DNA of 43,927 nucleotides from Zemynaea arenosa (lineage in GTDB: Bacteria; Pseudomonadota; Gammaproteobacteria; Burkholderiales; Burkholderiaceae_D), in assembly GCF_004614185.1 (NCBI RefSeq), contig NZ_SPVF01000148.1:1-43927 (forward strand). The letters are read 5' to 3'. Below the pieces are notes generated by a model, which was not told the origin of the DNA, made no database searches, and saw only the letters and a list, made by a program, of their open reading frames with translations. Made by a program: the position numbers and the translations under genes. This document shows, piece by piece, positions 35,051 to 42,784 of this stretch; position 1 is the stretch's first letter; every line of letters begins with the position of its first letter.

Positions 35051-37135
35051 GTGCACATCTCCACCTTCCAGATCCGCTGGGTCTCCACCGCCGTGATGGC
35101 CGCAGGCGTGTATGCCTGCACCGCCGGTTCCGCGCTCGCCGACAATATCCTCGCCGCCGTCTCCTCGCCCGGCCATGTGCTGGACGTGACCGTGCAGCTG
35201 ACCGGCGATGGACGCCTGGCCTACGAGGTCCAGCGCAAGGGCAAGCCGCTGATCGCGCCGTCGCGCCTCGGCTTCATCCTCACCAACGCGCCCGCGCTGG
35301 ACGGCGGCTTCAGTCTCGCTGGCCAGTCGGTCAGCGAACATGACGACACCTGGGAGCAGCCCTGGGGCGAGCGCCGCTACGTGCGCAACCACTACAAGGA
35401 GCTGCGCGTGGACGTGGCCCAGCGCAGCGTCAATGGCCGCAAGCTGGCCGTGGTGTTCCGCGTGTTCGACGATGGCATCGGATTCCGCTACGAATTTCCG
35501 AACCAGCCGCAGCTCGGCGACGTCAAGATCGCGGACGAGCTGACCGAGTTCGTGGTGGCGCCGCCGGCCACCGCCTGGTGGCAGCCTGCCGGCGAGCTGC
35601 TGGCCCTCGAATACCCGATCACGAAGACGCCGCTGCGCGAAGTCGGCATGGCCAACACGCCGATGACCATCCGCACCGAGGACGGTACGCACGTCGCCTT
35701 CCATGAGGCGGCGTTGGTCGACTATGCGTCCATGTGGCTGCGCAAGGTGGAAGGGCAAAAGCTGCGCGCCCACCTGGCACCATCGAGCACCGGCCCGGCG
35801 GTGGAGCGCCACGGCGCCTTCACCACGCCCTGGCGCACCTTGCAGATCGCGGACAACGCCGCGGACCTGTACATGTCGGACCTCATCCTCAACCTGAATG
35901 AGCCGAACAAGTTGGGGAACGTCTCGTGGGTCAAGCCGACCAAGTTCGTGGGCGTGTGGTGGGAGATGCACCTGGACCAGACCACCTGGGCCTCCGGCAA
36001 ACGCCATGGCGCGACCACCGCCAACACCAAGCGCTATATCGACTTCGCAGCGAAGAACGGTTTCGGCGGCGTGCTGGTGGAAGGCTGGAACAAGGGCTGG
36101 GATGGCAACTGGGTCGGCTACCAGTCCAACTTCAGCTACACCCAGGCTTACCCGGACTTCGACCTGAAGGCTGTCACGGCCTACGCCAAATCCAAGGGCG
36201 TTCGCCTGATCGGCCACCACGAGACGGGCGGGAATATCGCCAATTACGAAAAGCAGATGGACGCGGGCTACAAGCTGTACGCGTCGCTGGGCGTGGACAG
36301 CATCAAGTCCGGCTACGTGACCGACGCCGGCACGGCCCTCTTCCCCGAAAAGAACGGCAAGACCCACTTCGGCTTTACCGATTCGCAGGAAGGCTCGCGC
36401 CACTACCTGAAGGCCGTGACCGAGGCAGCGCGCTACCGCATCGCCATCGACACCCACGAGCCGATCAAGGACACGGGCCTGCGCCGGACCTACCCGAACT
36501 GGCTGTCGCGCGAAGGCGCACGCGGAATGGAGTTCAACGCCTGGGGCAATCCGATCAACGGTGTCGACCATGAGGTCAACCTCGTCTTCACCCGCATGCT
36601 CAGTGGACCGATGGACTACACACCGGGCATCCTGAGCCTCGCGGGCCAGAAGGGCAAGCCACTCAACTCCACGCAGGCCAAGCAGCTCGCGAGCTTCGTG
36701 GTGATCTATTCGCCGGTGGTGATGGCGGCGGACCTGATCGAGAACTACGAGAAGTACCCTGGCCCCTTCAAATTCATCAAGGACGTGCCGGCCGATTGGG
36801 CGGACACGCGCGTGCTGCATGGACAAATGGGCGAGTACGCGACCATCGCCCGCAAGGACCGCCGCTCGGACGACTGGTACGTCGGCTCGGTCACGGACGG
36901 GAATGCACGCACGCTGGCGCTGCCGCTGTCGTTCCTCGATGCGGGGCGCTCGTATGTGGCCGAGATCTACCGCGATGGCGATACGGCAGACTACCGCAAC
37001 GAGCACCGCTTCGACATCGTCATCGAGAAGAAGACGGTGACGGCTGCGGATACGCTGGCGCTGAAGCTGGCGCCGGGTGGTGGCCAGGCGATCCGCTTTT
37101 CGCCCGCCTCCGCAGCCCCCACCACTGCGCAATGA
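35051..37135 (+). CDS. Exported GH97 alpha-glucosidase (SusB-like)
   Basis: This 694-residue protein has a GTG start with GAGGA upstream, a signal peptide (to about residue 30, GSALA) and GH97 architecture: an N-terminal beta-sandwich, a (beta/alpha)8 barrel and a C-terminal beta domain. Glu470, Glu488 and Glu494 (HEPIKDTG, REGARGMEF) have the spacing (18 and 6) of the calcium and catalytic glutamates 508, 526 and 532 of SusB. Glu391 in HHETGG is a likely further base. That pattern, with Gly421 in KSGYV rather than the Asp nucleophile of retaining members, indicates an inverting enzyme that releases glucose from maltooligosaccharides. The last 116 bases overlap the convergent membrane-protein gene. 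Confidence 0.93.
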   Translation: MHISTFQIRWVSTAVMAAGVYACTAGSALADNILAAVSSPGHVLDVTVQLTGDGRLAYEVQRKGKPLIAPSRLGFILTNAPALDGGFSLAGQSVSEHDDTWEQPWGERRYVRNHYKELRVDVAQRSVNGRKLAVVFRVFDDGIGFRYEFPNQPQLGDVKIADELTEFVVAPPATAWWQPAGELLALEYPITKTPLREVGMANTPMTIRTEDGTHVAFHEAALVDYASMWLRKVEGQKLRAHLAPSSTGPAVERHGAFTTPWRTLQIADNAADLYMSDLILNLNEPNKLGNVSWVKPTKFVGVWWEMHLDQTTWASGKRHGATTANTKRYIDFAAKNGFGGVLVEGWNKGWDGNWVGYQSNFSYTQAYPDFDLKAVTAYAKSKGVRLIGHHETGGNIANYEKQMDAGYKLYASLGVDSIKSGYVTDAGTALFPEKNGKTHFGFTDSQEGSRHYLKAVTEAARYRIAIDTHEPIKDTGLRRTYPNWLSREGARGMEFNAWGNPINGVDHEVNLVFTRMLSGPMDYTPGILSLAGQKGKPLNSTQAKQLASFVVIYSPVVMAADLIENYEKYPGPFKFIKDVPADWADTRVLHGQMGEYATIARKDRRSDDWYVGSVTDGNARTLALPLSFLDAGRSYVAEIYRDGDTADYRNEHRFDIVIEKKTVTAADTLALKLAPGGGQAIRFSPASAAPTTAQ

Positions 37136-37727
37136 TGACGCCCATACCGGCGACTGAAGGGAGCAGCTGAGACCACGGCTGCCAGGCCGCCAGCAGATTG
37201 CCGCTGGCGGCCGAGATCATCCCAAACAGGCAGGCCACCATCTTGTAGACGTGCTCATAGCGCCACAGCGTGCCGCGCCAGCGGTGCGGAAAGAACAGGC
37301 GCAGCGTGTCGTAGGCCAGCAGCACGAACAGCGCCGCAAGCGTGGACCGGGCGACCGGGGCCTGCGCCATCCCGATCATCGTGGACAACCACGCAGCGGC
37401 GCCGCAGGTCAGCACCGTCAGCAGCGCGTCACCCACGTCCGGCCCCTGCTCCCTGGTGCGCGCGACGCGCAGGCCGCTCACCAGCTGGTACCCGACCAGC
37501 AGTGCCAATGTTGCGAACAGGGGTCGAAAGCCGAACAGCATATTCCCCAGCGCCGCCGTGGCGCATACCACACCGACGCATAGCGCGAACCAGCGACCGG
37601 CCGCCTTGTGCGCGAGCGTGCCCTTCGGACGCCATAGCACCGCCAATCCGAAAGCGATGCCGATGCCACCCGCCGCGACGTGCAGCGCCAGGTTGGCGAG
37701 ATGTGAGCTGGTGTAGGCGGCGGACAT
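37020..37727 (-). CDS. DUF2306-like integral membrane protein
   Basis: This 235-residue protein has about six or seven predicted transmembrane helices. The segment LALHVAAGGIGIAFGLAVLW followed by TLAHKAAGRWFALCVGVV resembles the DUF2306 pattern of paired helices with a conserved histidine. It continues with FATLALLVGYQLVSGLRVA and ends in a soluble Pro/Ser-rich tail (about 208-235). Function unknown. The tail is encoded within the 3' end of the GH97 gene on the other strand, so the gene may originally have ended near GLRRR and later lost its stop. It is divergent from a response regulator across 111 bases, which suggests a possible sensing link. Confidence 0.72.
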   Translation of the reverse strand: MSAAYTSSHLANLALHVAAGGIGIAFGLAVLWRPKGTLAHKAAGRWFALCVGVVCATAALGNMLFGFRPLFATLALLVGYQLVSGLRVARTREQGPDVGDALLTVLTCGAAAWLSTMIGMAQAPVARSTLAALFVLLAYDTLRLFFPHRWRGTLWRYEHVYKMVACLFGMISAASGNLLAAWQPWSQLLPSVAGMGVIIAQWWGLRRRAKSGSPGHHPAPASAPAYPQPSPSSSR

Positions 37728-37770
37728 GATGGGCTCCTGATCGAACGGAGCGCATTGTGCGCCGGTGGAC

Positions 37771-37804
37771 CTTTGGGCCAGCTTAAGGTCGGCGCGCCTA
37801 TAAT
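37771..37804 (+). promoter_or_regulatory. Promoter of the second two-component system with PmrA-type box
   Basis: CTTTGG-GCCAG-CTTAAG (37771-37787) is a hexamer direct repeat with an 11-base period. The second half matches the PmrA/QseB consensus CTTAAG. It ends 11 bases before a perfect TATAAT (37799-37804), which would start transcription near 37811. The linker GCCAG is the same as in the box at 30686-30702. Autoregulation is likely, by inference. Confidence 0.6.
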
Positions 37805-37838
37805 CCGGCTCATGCTCATCCACTGTCGCCGCTAACGC

Positions 37839-38498
37839 ATGCACATTCTCATCATCGAAGACGACCTCGATCTCGGACACGGGCTGCAGCAGGCCCTGAA
37901 GGCGGAGGGCATCGCCAGCACCTGGCTGCGCCGCGCCGCCGATGCCCCGCAGCCGTGCGACCTGCACGAGTACGACTGCGCCCTGCTCGACATCGCGCTG
38001 CCCGATGGTTCGGGCACCGACCTGCTGCTGCGCTGGCGCGCCGAGGGTGCGGGCCTGCCGATCATCATGGTGACTGCACGCGCCGGACTGGATGACCGCC
38101 TGGCCGGCCTCGATGGCGGCGCCGACGACTACATCGCCAAGCCCTTTGCCGTGCCCGAGCTGCTGTCGCGCATTCGCGCCGTGATGCGCCGCTACGCGCA
38201 GCAGGCCACCGACGTCTGGACCGTCGGCGATTTGGTGGTCGAACCGCGCGCCCACCGTGCCACCGTCGGCGGCGCTGAACTCGACCTGTCCCCACGCGAA
38301 TTCAGCCTGCTGCTGGAACTGGCCAAGCAGCCGCACGCCGTGGTGGCCAAGGCCGCGCTGGCGCAGCGTCTCGCGCCGCATGGCGAGGCCCTGGACTTTG
38401 GCGCGCTCGAAGTTCACGTCTCCAACCTGCGCCGCAAGATCGGCGCACAGCGCATCCGCACCGTACGCGGCGTGGGCTATATGCTGTGCGCCGCGTGA
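37839..38498 (+). CDS. OmpR/PmrA-type response regulator (second system)
   Basis: This 219-residue regulator has a receiver domain (acidic pocket E7, D8, D9; phospho-accepting Asp51 in LLDIALPDGSG; Thr79; Lys101 in YIAKPF) and a C-terminal winged helix (about 125-218, LSPREFSLLLELAKQPHAVV, EVHVSNLRRKIGAQRIRTVRGVGYM). It closely parallels the other regulator at 29800-30465 in length, residue positions and C-terminus, so the two may be paralogues. The DNA-binding helix is of the PmrA/QseB type, in agreement with the CTTAAG-type box upstream. It overlaps the histidine kinase start by 1 base. Confidence 0.95.
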   Translation: MHILIIEDDLDLGHGLQQALKAEGIASTWLRRAADAPQPCDLHEYDCALLDIALPDGSGTDLLLRWRAEGAGLPIIMVTARAGLDDRLAGLDGGADDYIAKPFAVPELLSRIRAVMRRYAQQATDVWTVGDLVVEPRAHRATVGGAELDLSPREFSLLLELAKQPHAVVAKAALAQRLAPHGEALDFGALEVHVSNLRRKIGAQRIRTVRGVGYMLCAA

Positions 38499-39835
38499 TG
38501 CAGGCGCCGGCCATCTTCCGCCGCACGCTGGTGCGGCGCGTGTCCCTCACGCTAATGCTGTCGTTCGGCGTGGTGTATGTCGCCTACATGGGGCTCATCT
38601 TGCGCCAGGCCAGCGCGCCGGAGGAGACGGTGTCCATGTCCACCACGCGCGCGGACAACCTGCTCGCGTCGATTGCCAGCGCCCGCACGACGGGCGCCGC
38701 GTGTTCGATCGCGATGGCCGCCGTCGAGATGCTCAACCAGGACCGCGGCATGACGCGCAACACCTACGGCGCATTGAGCGGCCCCGAACAGTGCGCGACG
38801 CCCGGCTGGCCCGTGAAGCCAGGGACGGACGGCGTGCTGCAGGTGGGTGAGAAAAGCTATGTCGCGGTGACGCGCAAACGCGGGCGGTGGACTCTTTCGC
38901 TGGCGGTCGAACAGCGCAGCAAGGGTTGGCTGTTCAGCCGCATCAACCAGACGCTCGCACCCTATCTGATCGCATCTTTCATCATCATCCTGATCCCGAT
39001 TTGGTGGGCGGTCGCGCGCGGACTGCGGCCGTTGCGCGCCCTGTCCGACCGCATCGCCGCGCGCAGTCCGGACGACCTGCAGCCTCTGCGCGCGCCGGCC
39101 AGCTACGCCGAACTGACTCCGCTGACCGACGCGCTGGACGCGCTGCTCGCGCAACTGCGCCGCAAGGTCGAGCGCGAACACGCCTTCGTGCAGGACGCCG
39201 CGCACGAACTGCGCACACCCTTGGCCGCCATCTCCGTGCAAGCCCACGCCGTCGCTGCACTGGACGACAAGTCCGAACGCGCCCAAGCCGCGCGCCAGCT
39301 GGACGCCGTGATTCGCCGCGCCTCGCACTTGATCGACCAGCTGCTGGAACTCGCGCGCCTTGGCAACGACAAGAGCAGCAGCACCAGCTTCGATCTGGCG
39401 GAACTGGTGCGCGACGAAGCCGCCATGGTCGCACCCCTCGCGATCCAGCGCGATATCGAACTGACGGTGGACGGTGACGAGCGTGTGCCGCTGCTGGGCG
39501 ACCGCGCCTCCGCCACCGCCATCATCAGCAACCTGCTCTCCAACGCCCTGCGCTACACACCGCCGGGCGGCCACGTCACCGCGACGGTGCAAGCGTCGGC
39601 CACCGAAACGACGCTGACGGTGAGCGACACCGGCCCCGGGATCCCGCCCGAGCTGCGCGACCTGGTCTTCGAGCGCTTTTACCGCGCCAGCGCCGATGTT
39701 GCCGGCACGGGTCTCGGCCTCGCCATCGTCCGCGAAGCCGCCGCCCGCCTCTGCGGCCGCGTCACCGTCGCCGCCTCCCCCGCCGGCGGTGCCCTTTTCG
39801 TTGTCTACATCCCACAGGGGTCAGGCCTCGCCTAA
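38498..39835 (+). CDS. Sensor histidine kinase (second system)
   Basis: This 445-residue inner-membrane sensor has transmembrane helices at about 17-36 and 153-173, around a periplasmic domain of about 115 residues with two cysteines (AACSIAM, EQCATPG). A HAMP-like linker follows, then His236 in AAHELRTPLAAIS, the N box SNLLSNALRYTPPGG, the G1 box DTGPGIP and the G2 box GTGLGLAI. The ATG at 38498 overlaps the regulator stop; a GTG at 38495 or 38486 is possible. The last seven residues (GSGLA region) are encoded by the GGGGTCAGGCCT repeat, which has invaded or extended the 3' end. Confidence 0.94.
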   Translation: MQAPAIFRRTLVRRVSLTLMLSFGVVYVAYMGLILRQASAPEETVSMSTTRADNLLASIASARTTGAACSIAMAAVEMLNQDRGMTRNTYGALSGPEQCATPGWPVKPGTDGVLQVGEKSYVAVTRKRGRWTLSLAVEQRSKGWLFSRINQTLAPYLIASFIIILIPIWWAVARGLRPLRALSDRIAARSPDDLQPLRAPASYAELTPLTDALDALLAQLRRKVEREHAFVQDAAHELRTPLAAISVQAHAVAALDDKSERAQAARQLDAVIRRASHLIDQLLELARLGNDKSSSTSFDLAELVRDEAAMVAPLAIQRDIELTVDGDERVPLLGDRASATAIISNLLSNALRYTPPGGHVTATVQASATETTLTVSDTGPGIPPELRDLVFERFYRASADVAGTGLGLAIVREAAARLCGRVTVAASPAGGALFVVYIPQGSGLA

Positions 39836-39953
39836 AACCCATGGGGTCAGGCACCCCGGGGTGTGAATAACTGCGGCGCCGAATGAAGGCGGCTGTGGAA
39901 AAGTCTCTGGGGTCAGACCCCAAGGGGGAAGGCAGGCCTGACCCCGGGGTTGA
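39817..39953. repeat. GGGGTCAG composite repeat element, copy 2
   Basis: In order: GGGGTCAGGCCTCGCC (39817-39832, inside the kinase 3' end), GGGGTCAGGCACCCC (39843-39857), the DnaA-box-like 9-mers TGTGAATAA (39862-39870) and TGTGGAAAA (39894-39902), the palindrome GGGGTCAGACCCC (39909-39921) and AGGCCTGACCCCGGGGTTGA (39934-39953). The order and orientation match copy 1 at 28267-28415 and the final 20 bases are identical. It again lies between convergent genes. No gene is seen in the gap 39836-39973. Confidence 0.8.
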
Positions 39954-39973
39954 CGGAGGTCAGAGGGGGAACG

Positions 39974-40438
39974 TTACCAGCGGGTGAAGGGGTGGCGGAC
40001 GAGGTGGGAGTTGTAGTAGCGGGGGTCGAAGGTGACCTCGGCGCCAATCCAGGTGGGCTTGTCGAAGGCTTCGGTCTCGCTGGCGAGTTCGATTTCAGCG
40101 ACCAGCAAGCCGGCGTTCTCGCCGAGGAATTCGTCGACCTCCCAGACCTTGCCGGCATGCGGGATGCGGCGGCGGTACTTCTCGATCAGCGGCTTGTCGC
40201 ACAGGCGGTCCAGCAGCTCGTTGGCGTCGGCCAGCGGGATCTCGTATTCCCACTCGCCGCGCGTGGCGCCCGTGCTCTTGCTCTTGAGGGTCAACACGCC
40301 GCGCGTGCCTTCCACTCGCACGCGCACCACGCGCTCAGGGTCGGTCGAGATGTAGCCCTGCCGGAGCAGCACCGGCTCACCCAGCGCACGCCAGGCGTCG
40401 CTCGTCAGCAGGAACTTGCGCTCGATTTCGACGCCCAT
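39974..40438 (-). CDS. CYTH-domain phosphatase
   Basis: This 154-residue protein is a single CYTH domain. The diagnostic EIERKF (ExExK, residues 4-8) opens the protein, followed by LLRQGYIS, VVRVRVEGTRGVLTLKSKS, EYEIPLADANELLDRL, and the C-terminal WEVDEFLGENAGLLVAEIELASE, in which acidic residues bind metal. Small CYTH proteins of this form are usually tripolyphosphatases or triphosphate-binding enzymes (for example TTM-type) rather than adenylate cyclases. The ATG at 40438 starts exactly at the motif, 16 bases after the carboxypeptidase stop. It is the last gene of a three-gene series. Confidence 0.92.
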   Translation of the reverse strand: MGVEIERKFLLTSDAWRALGEPVLLRQGYISTDPERVVRVRVEGTRGVLTLKSKSTGATRGEWEYEIPLADANELLDRLCDKPLIEKYRRRIPHAGKVWEVDEFLGENAGLLVAEIELASETEAFDKPTWIGAEVTFDPRYYNSHLVRHPFTRW

Positions 40439-40454
40439 CGCGCGCCCTCGACCC

Positions 40455-41576
40455 TTAATCCAGCGAGGCCAGGATCGGCTGCAGGATCGCCTTGCCCAAT
40501 TCGATCGAGCGGGCGCCATTCCAGCCCACGTGCGCGTCCGGCAGATCCGCATTGTCCTTGAACGGCATCTCCAGCGTCAGCGACAGGCACTTGAACGTAT
40601 GGCCGATGTACTTCGAAGCCAAAGTCAAAAGCTCCTCGTTGTATTTGCTGGCCTCGTAGCCGTACACGTTCTGGAAGTCCGGGCTCGCAAGCATGTACTG
40701 ATCCACGAACGCCTTCTGCCTGGCCATGCGCTCGGGCGTGAAGTCCTGCAGCATCTCGTTCCCGGCCACGAAGTTGTACGGCAGGTTCTCGTCGCCGTGG
40801 ATGTCGAAGAACATGTCGACGCCGGTCTCGTGGATCTTGTTCTTCACGCACAGGACCTCGGGGCTGCGCTCCAGCGTGGGCGTCATCCACTCGCGATTGA
40901 GGTTGGCGCCGGCCGCGTTGGTGCGCAGGTTGCCGCGCACGGAGCCGTCCGGGTTCATGTTGGGCACCACGTAGAACACGCAGCGCTGCAGCAGCTTGCG
41001 CGCGATCGGGTTCGAGCTGTCCAGCAGCGCATCCATCATGCCTTCCACGTACCACTCGGCCATCGTCTCGCCCGGGTGCTGGCGGGCGATCACCCAGATC
41101 TTCTTCTCGGCCTGCGGATTGCCGATGACGACCAGGTTCATGTCGCGGCCATCGACCGTGCTGCCGATATCGAGCACGCGCGCGATCGGGTTCTCGGCCA
41201 CCTCACCCAGCACGCGCAGGTGCCGCTCCCACGAATACGGCTCGAAGTAGGCGAAGTAGACGCTGTCCAGCTCCGGCGTGAAGTGGATCGTCATGACCTG
41301 GCCATCGAAGCTGGTCGGCACGCGGAACCAGTTCTCCATGTCGTAGCTGGCGCACGCGCTGTAGCCCTCATAGCCCTTGGCGTAGGTGGCCTGCCCGGCG
41401 TTGAGGAAGCGGATCGTGCACGCCTGCCCACGCGCGCCCTGCAAGCGGAAGTGGAACCACTGGCGGATGTCGGCGTGCGAATCGTCGCGCAGCTTCAGGT
41501 CGATCTGGCTGGCCTGCTCCGCCTGGACGACGACGATGGCGCCGGAGTCGAACTGCTGGCTGATCTTGATGGTCAT
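40455..41576 (-). CDS. M14-family cytosolic carboxypeptidase-like protein
   Basis: This 373-residue protein has an N-terminal beta-sandwich (about 1-115) and an M14 zinc carboxypeptidase domain, the arrangement of the cytosolic carboxypeptidase (Nna1/AGBL) group. Zinc ligands are His167 and Glu170 (HPGE) and His260 (DIHGDE). The substrate-binding Arg is in LNREW (228), and the catalytic Glu336 is in LTLEMPFKD. YEGYSACASYDMENWFR and YFAYFEPYSWERHL mark the sandwich. There is no signal peptide. The eukaryotic homologues remove glutamates from tubulin; the bacterial substrate is unknown. The ATG at 41576 begins the sandwich domain and follows the upstream gene by 16 bases. Confidence 0.93.
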   Translation of the reverse strand: MTIKISQQFDSGAIVVVQAEQASQIDLKLRDDSHADIRQWFHFRLQGARGQACTIRFLNAGQATYAKGYEGYSACASYDMENWFRVPTSFDGQVMTIHFTPELDSVYFAYFEPYSWERHLRVLGEVAENPIARVLDIGSTVDGRDMNLVVIGNPQAEKKIWVIARQHPGETMAEWYVEGMMDALLDSSNPIARKLLQRCVFYVVPNMNPDGSVRGNLRTNAAGANLNREWMTPTLERSPEVLCVKNKIHETGVDMFFDIHGDENLPYNFVAGNEMLQDFTPERMARQKAFVDQYMLASPDFQNVYGYEASKYNEELLTLASKYIGHTFKCLSLTLEMPFKDNADLPDAHVGWNGARSIELGKAILQPILASLD

Positions 41577-41592
41577 GACGGGCCTTTCGCGC

Positions 41593-42000
41593 TTACGCGG
41601 CGTCCAGGTTGATGAGGTCCTTGGCGTACACCGAGAAGAAGTGGCGCAGCAGTTCGACGTTGGAACGGTCCAGCAGGACGGTCTGCTCGGGCGTGTTCTC
41701 CAGCTCCATGCGGATGCGCAGCGCATCGGGGAACTGCTTGCAGTTCACCGACACCACGCGCGGGGTGAAGCGGATGTCCCAGTCCATCTGGGTGAACGGC
41801 GGGATGCCGGCCGGCGGTTCCAGGTTCGGGTCCTGGTTCACCGGGATGTGCTCGAGCATCCAGAACACGACCGACGCCGGGAAAAACGCGGTCGAATAAG
41901 TGCCGCCGTGATGCGCGTATTTGACCAGCAGGAGATTGCCGACCGCATCGCATCCGACATTCAGGCTCTTGACTTGACGGAAAACTGCTTGCTTTGCCAC
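41593..42000 (-). CDS. Uncharacterised protein cotranscribed with the M14 carboxypeptidase
   Basis: This 135-residue protein has a GTG start with AAGGA 9 bases upstream. The family was not recognised. It appears soluble and mostly beta/alpha, without a signal peptide. Visible features are an aromatic- and glycine-rich segment (LLVKYAHHGGTYSTAFFPASVVFWMLEHI, about 24-52), a proline-rich loop (NLEPPAGIPPF) and a C-terminal helix (NVELLRHFFSVYAKDLINL). It is the first gene of the series with the M14 carboxypeptidase and CYTH genes, which suggests a functional tie, but nothing in the sequence shows what it does. Confidence 0.75.
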   Translation of the reverse strand: MAKQAVFRQVKSLNVGCDAVGNLLLVKYAHHGGTYSTAFFPASVVFWMLEHIPVNQDPNLEPPAGIPPFTQMDWDIRFTPRVVSVNCKQFPDALRIRMELENTPEQTVLLDRSNVELLRHFFSVYAKDLINLDAA

Positions 42001-42100
42001 TTTGGGGTCCTTCGGGATTGGTAGGAATAAGCGAGAAAATGCGCTGGGATTCTACCGCATCCGGGTCGGCATTTTGTCGAAAAAGATGCCCAAAACAAAA

Positions 42101-42128
42101 AGGGGAGCCTGCGCTCCCCTGCTACTGT
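42101..42128 (-). terminator. Intrinsic terminator after the KGG-motif gene
   Basis: AGGGGAGC (42101-42108) pairs with GCTCCCCT (42113-42120) around CTGC. Upstream on the plus strand is AAACAAAAA, which on the minus strand reads as a T-rich tail. It lies 57 bases beyond the KGG-gene stop. Confidence 0.8.
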
Positions 42129-42176
42129 GGCGTCAGCCGACATCCTTCAGGGACCTCGGCCGTTCACCGCTTTCTG

Positions 42177-42476
42177 TCAGCGGTTGCCCTTGTTGCCGCC
42201 GCCGGACGAACCGCCGCGGCCGCTTTGCTGGTTGCCGCCGCCGTGGCTCAGGGAGCCAGCGCGGCGTGCCTCTTCCGAGGTGAATTCGTGCGCAGTGCCC
42301 TTGGCGTGGGCGGCGCGTCCGCCTTCGGACGCGATCTCACGCTGGCGCTGCGGGTCCATGGACGCGAAACCGCGGTTGCTGGTGCCGCTCTGCTTGTTGC
42401 CCTGATTGCTGCTTTGGCTGCTGCTCTGGTTGCTACCCTGGTTGCTGCCCTGTTTGTTACCACTCTGGTTAGCCAT
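42177..42476 (-). CDS. KGG-motif stress-induced protein
   Basis: This 99-residue hydrophilic protein has a Gln/Ser/Asn-rich N-terminus (tandem NQGSNQSSSQ-type runs), a central GFASMDPQRQREIASEGGRAA with the following AHAKGTAHEFTSEEARRAG, and a Gly-rich tail. The central part is the KGG (GsiB/Con10-like) repeat of bacterial general-stress proteins, here with a variant GGRAAH in one position. Such proteins are disordered and are induced by starvation or desiccation in other bacteria. AAAGGAG precedes the ATG. It is divergent from the large repeat protein across 308 bases. Confidence 0.9.
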   Translation of the reverse strand: MANQSGNKQGSNQGSNQSSSQSSNQGNKQSGTSNRGFASMDPQRQREIASEGGRAAHAKGTAHEFTSEEARRAGSLSHGGGNQQSGRGGSSGGGNKGNR

Positions 42477-42784
42477 GGTCGTATCTCCTTTGTCAATGTG
42501 CCAATCCCCGACGCGTCTACGGCGCCAGTTGATCAGGTAGGAGTCATCTTAGGATCGTCGGAGCGGCCGAGGTATAGGACGAGCGGATAGGAGTTTGTAG
42601 GACTAGTGGACGGGTTTTCATGCGTTGAGAAAACCCGGCTTTCAGAAGATTTCCTAGGGCAAGAACATCGGCCTTGTCCTACAAGGGTGGGGTGCGTGTG
42701 CCGATACAGAATGACAAGCCGGACGCGCATCATGGCTGTGTCAGGCGCCACGCGGCGCCGTCTTACACACAAGGAGGGCGAATC
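42477..42784. promoter_or_regulatory. Divergent intergenic region with TAGGA cluster and hairpins
   Basis: The 308 bases between the two low-complexity genes contain no gene. They contain five TAGGA motifs (42538, 42550, 42575, 42588, 42598); an inverted TCCTA pair (42650 and 42677); TTGTAGGAC (42595-42603), inverted as GTCCTACAA (42676-42684); a perfect hairpin CGGGTTTTC/GAAAACCCG (42611-42637); and GGCGCC/GGCGCC (42744-42759) just before the AAGGAGG site at 42773. The TAGGA cluster looks like a set of regulator sites, but no consensus was recognised. Confidence 0.4.
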
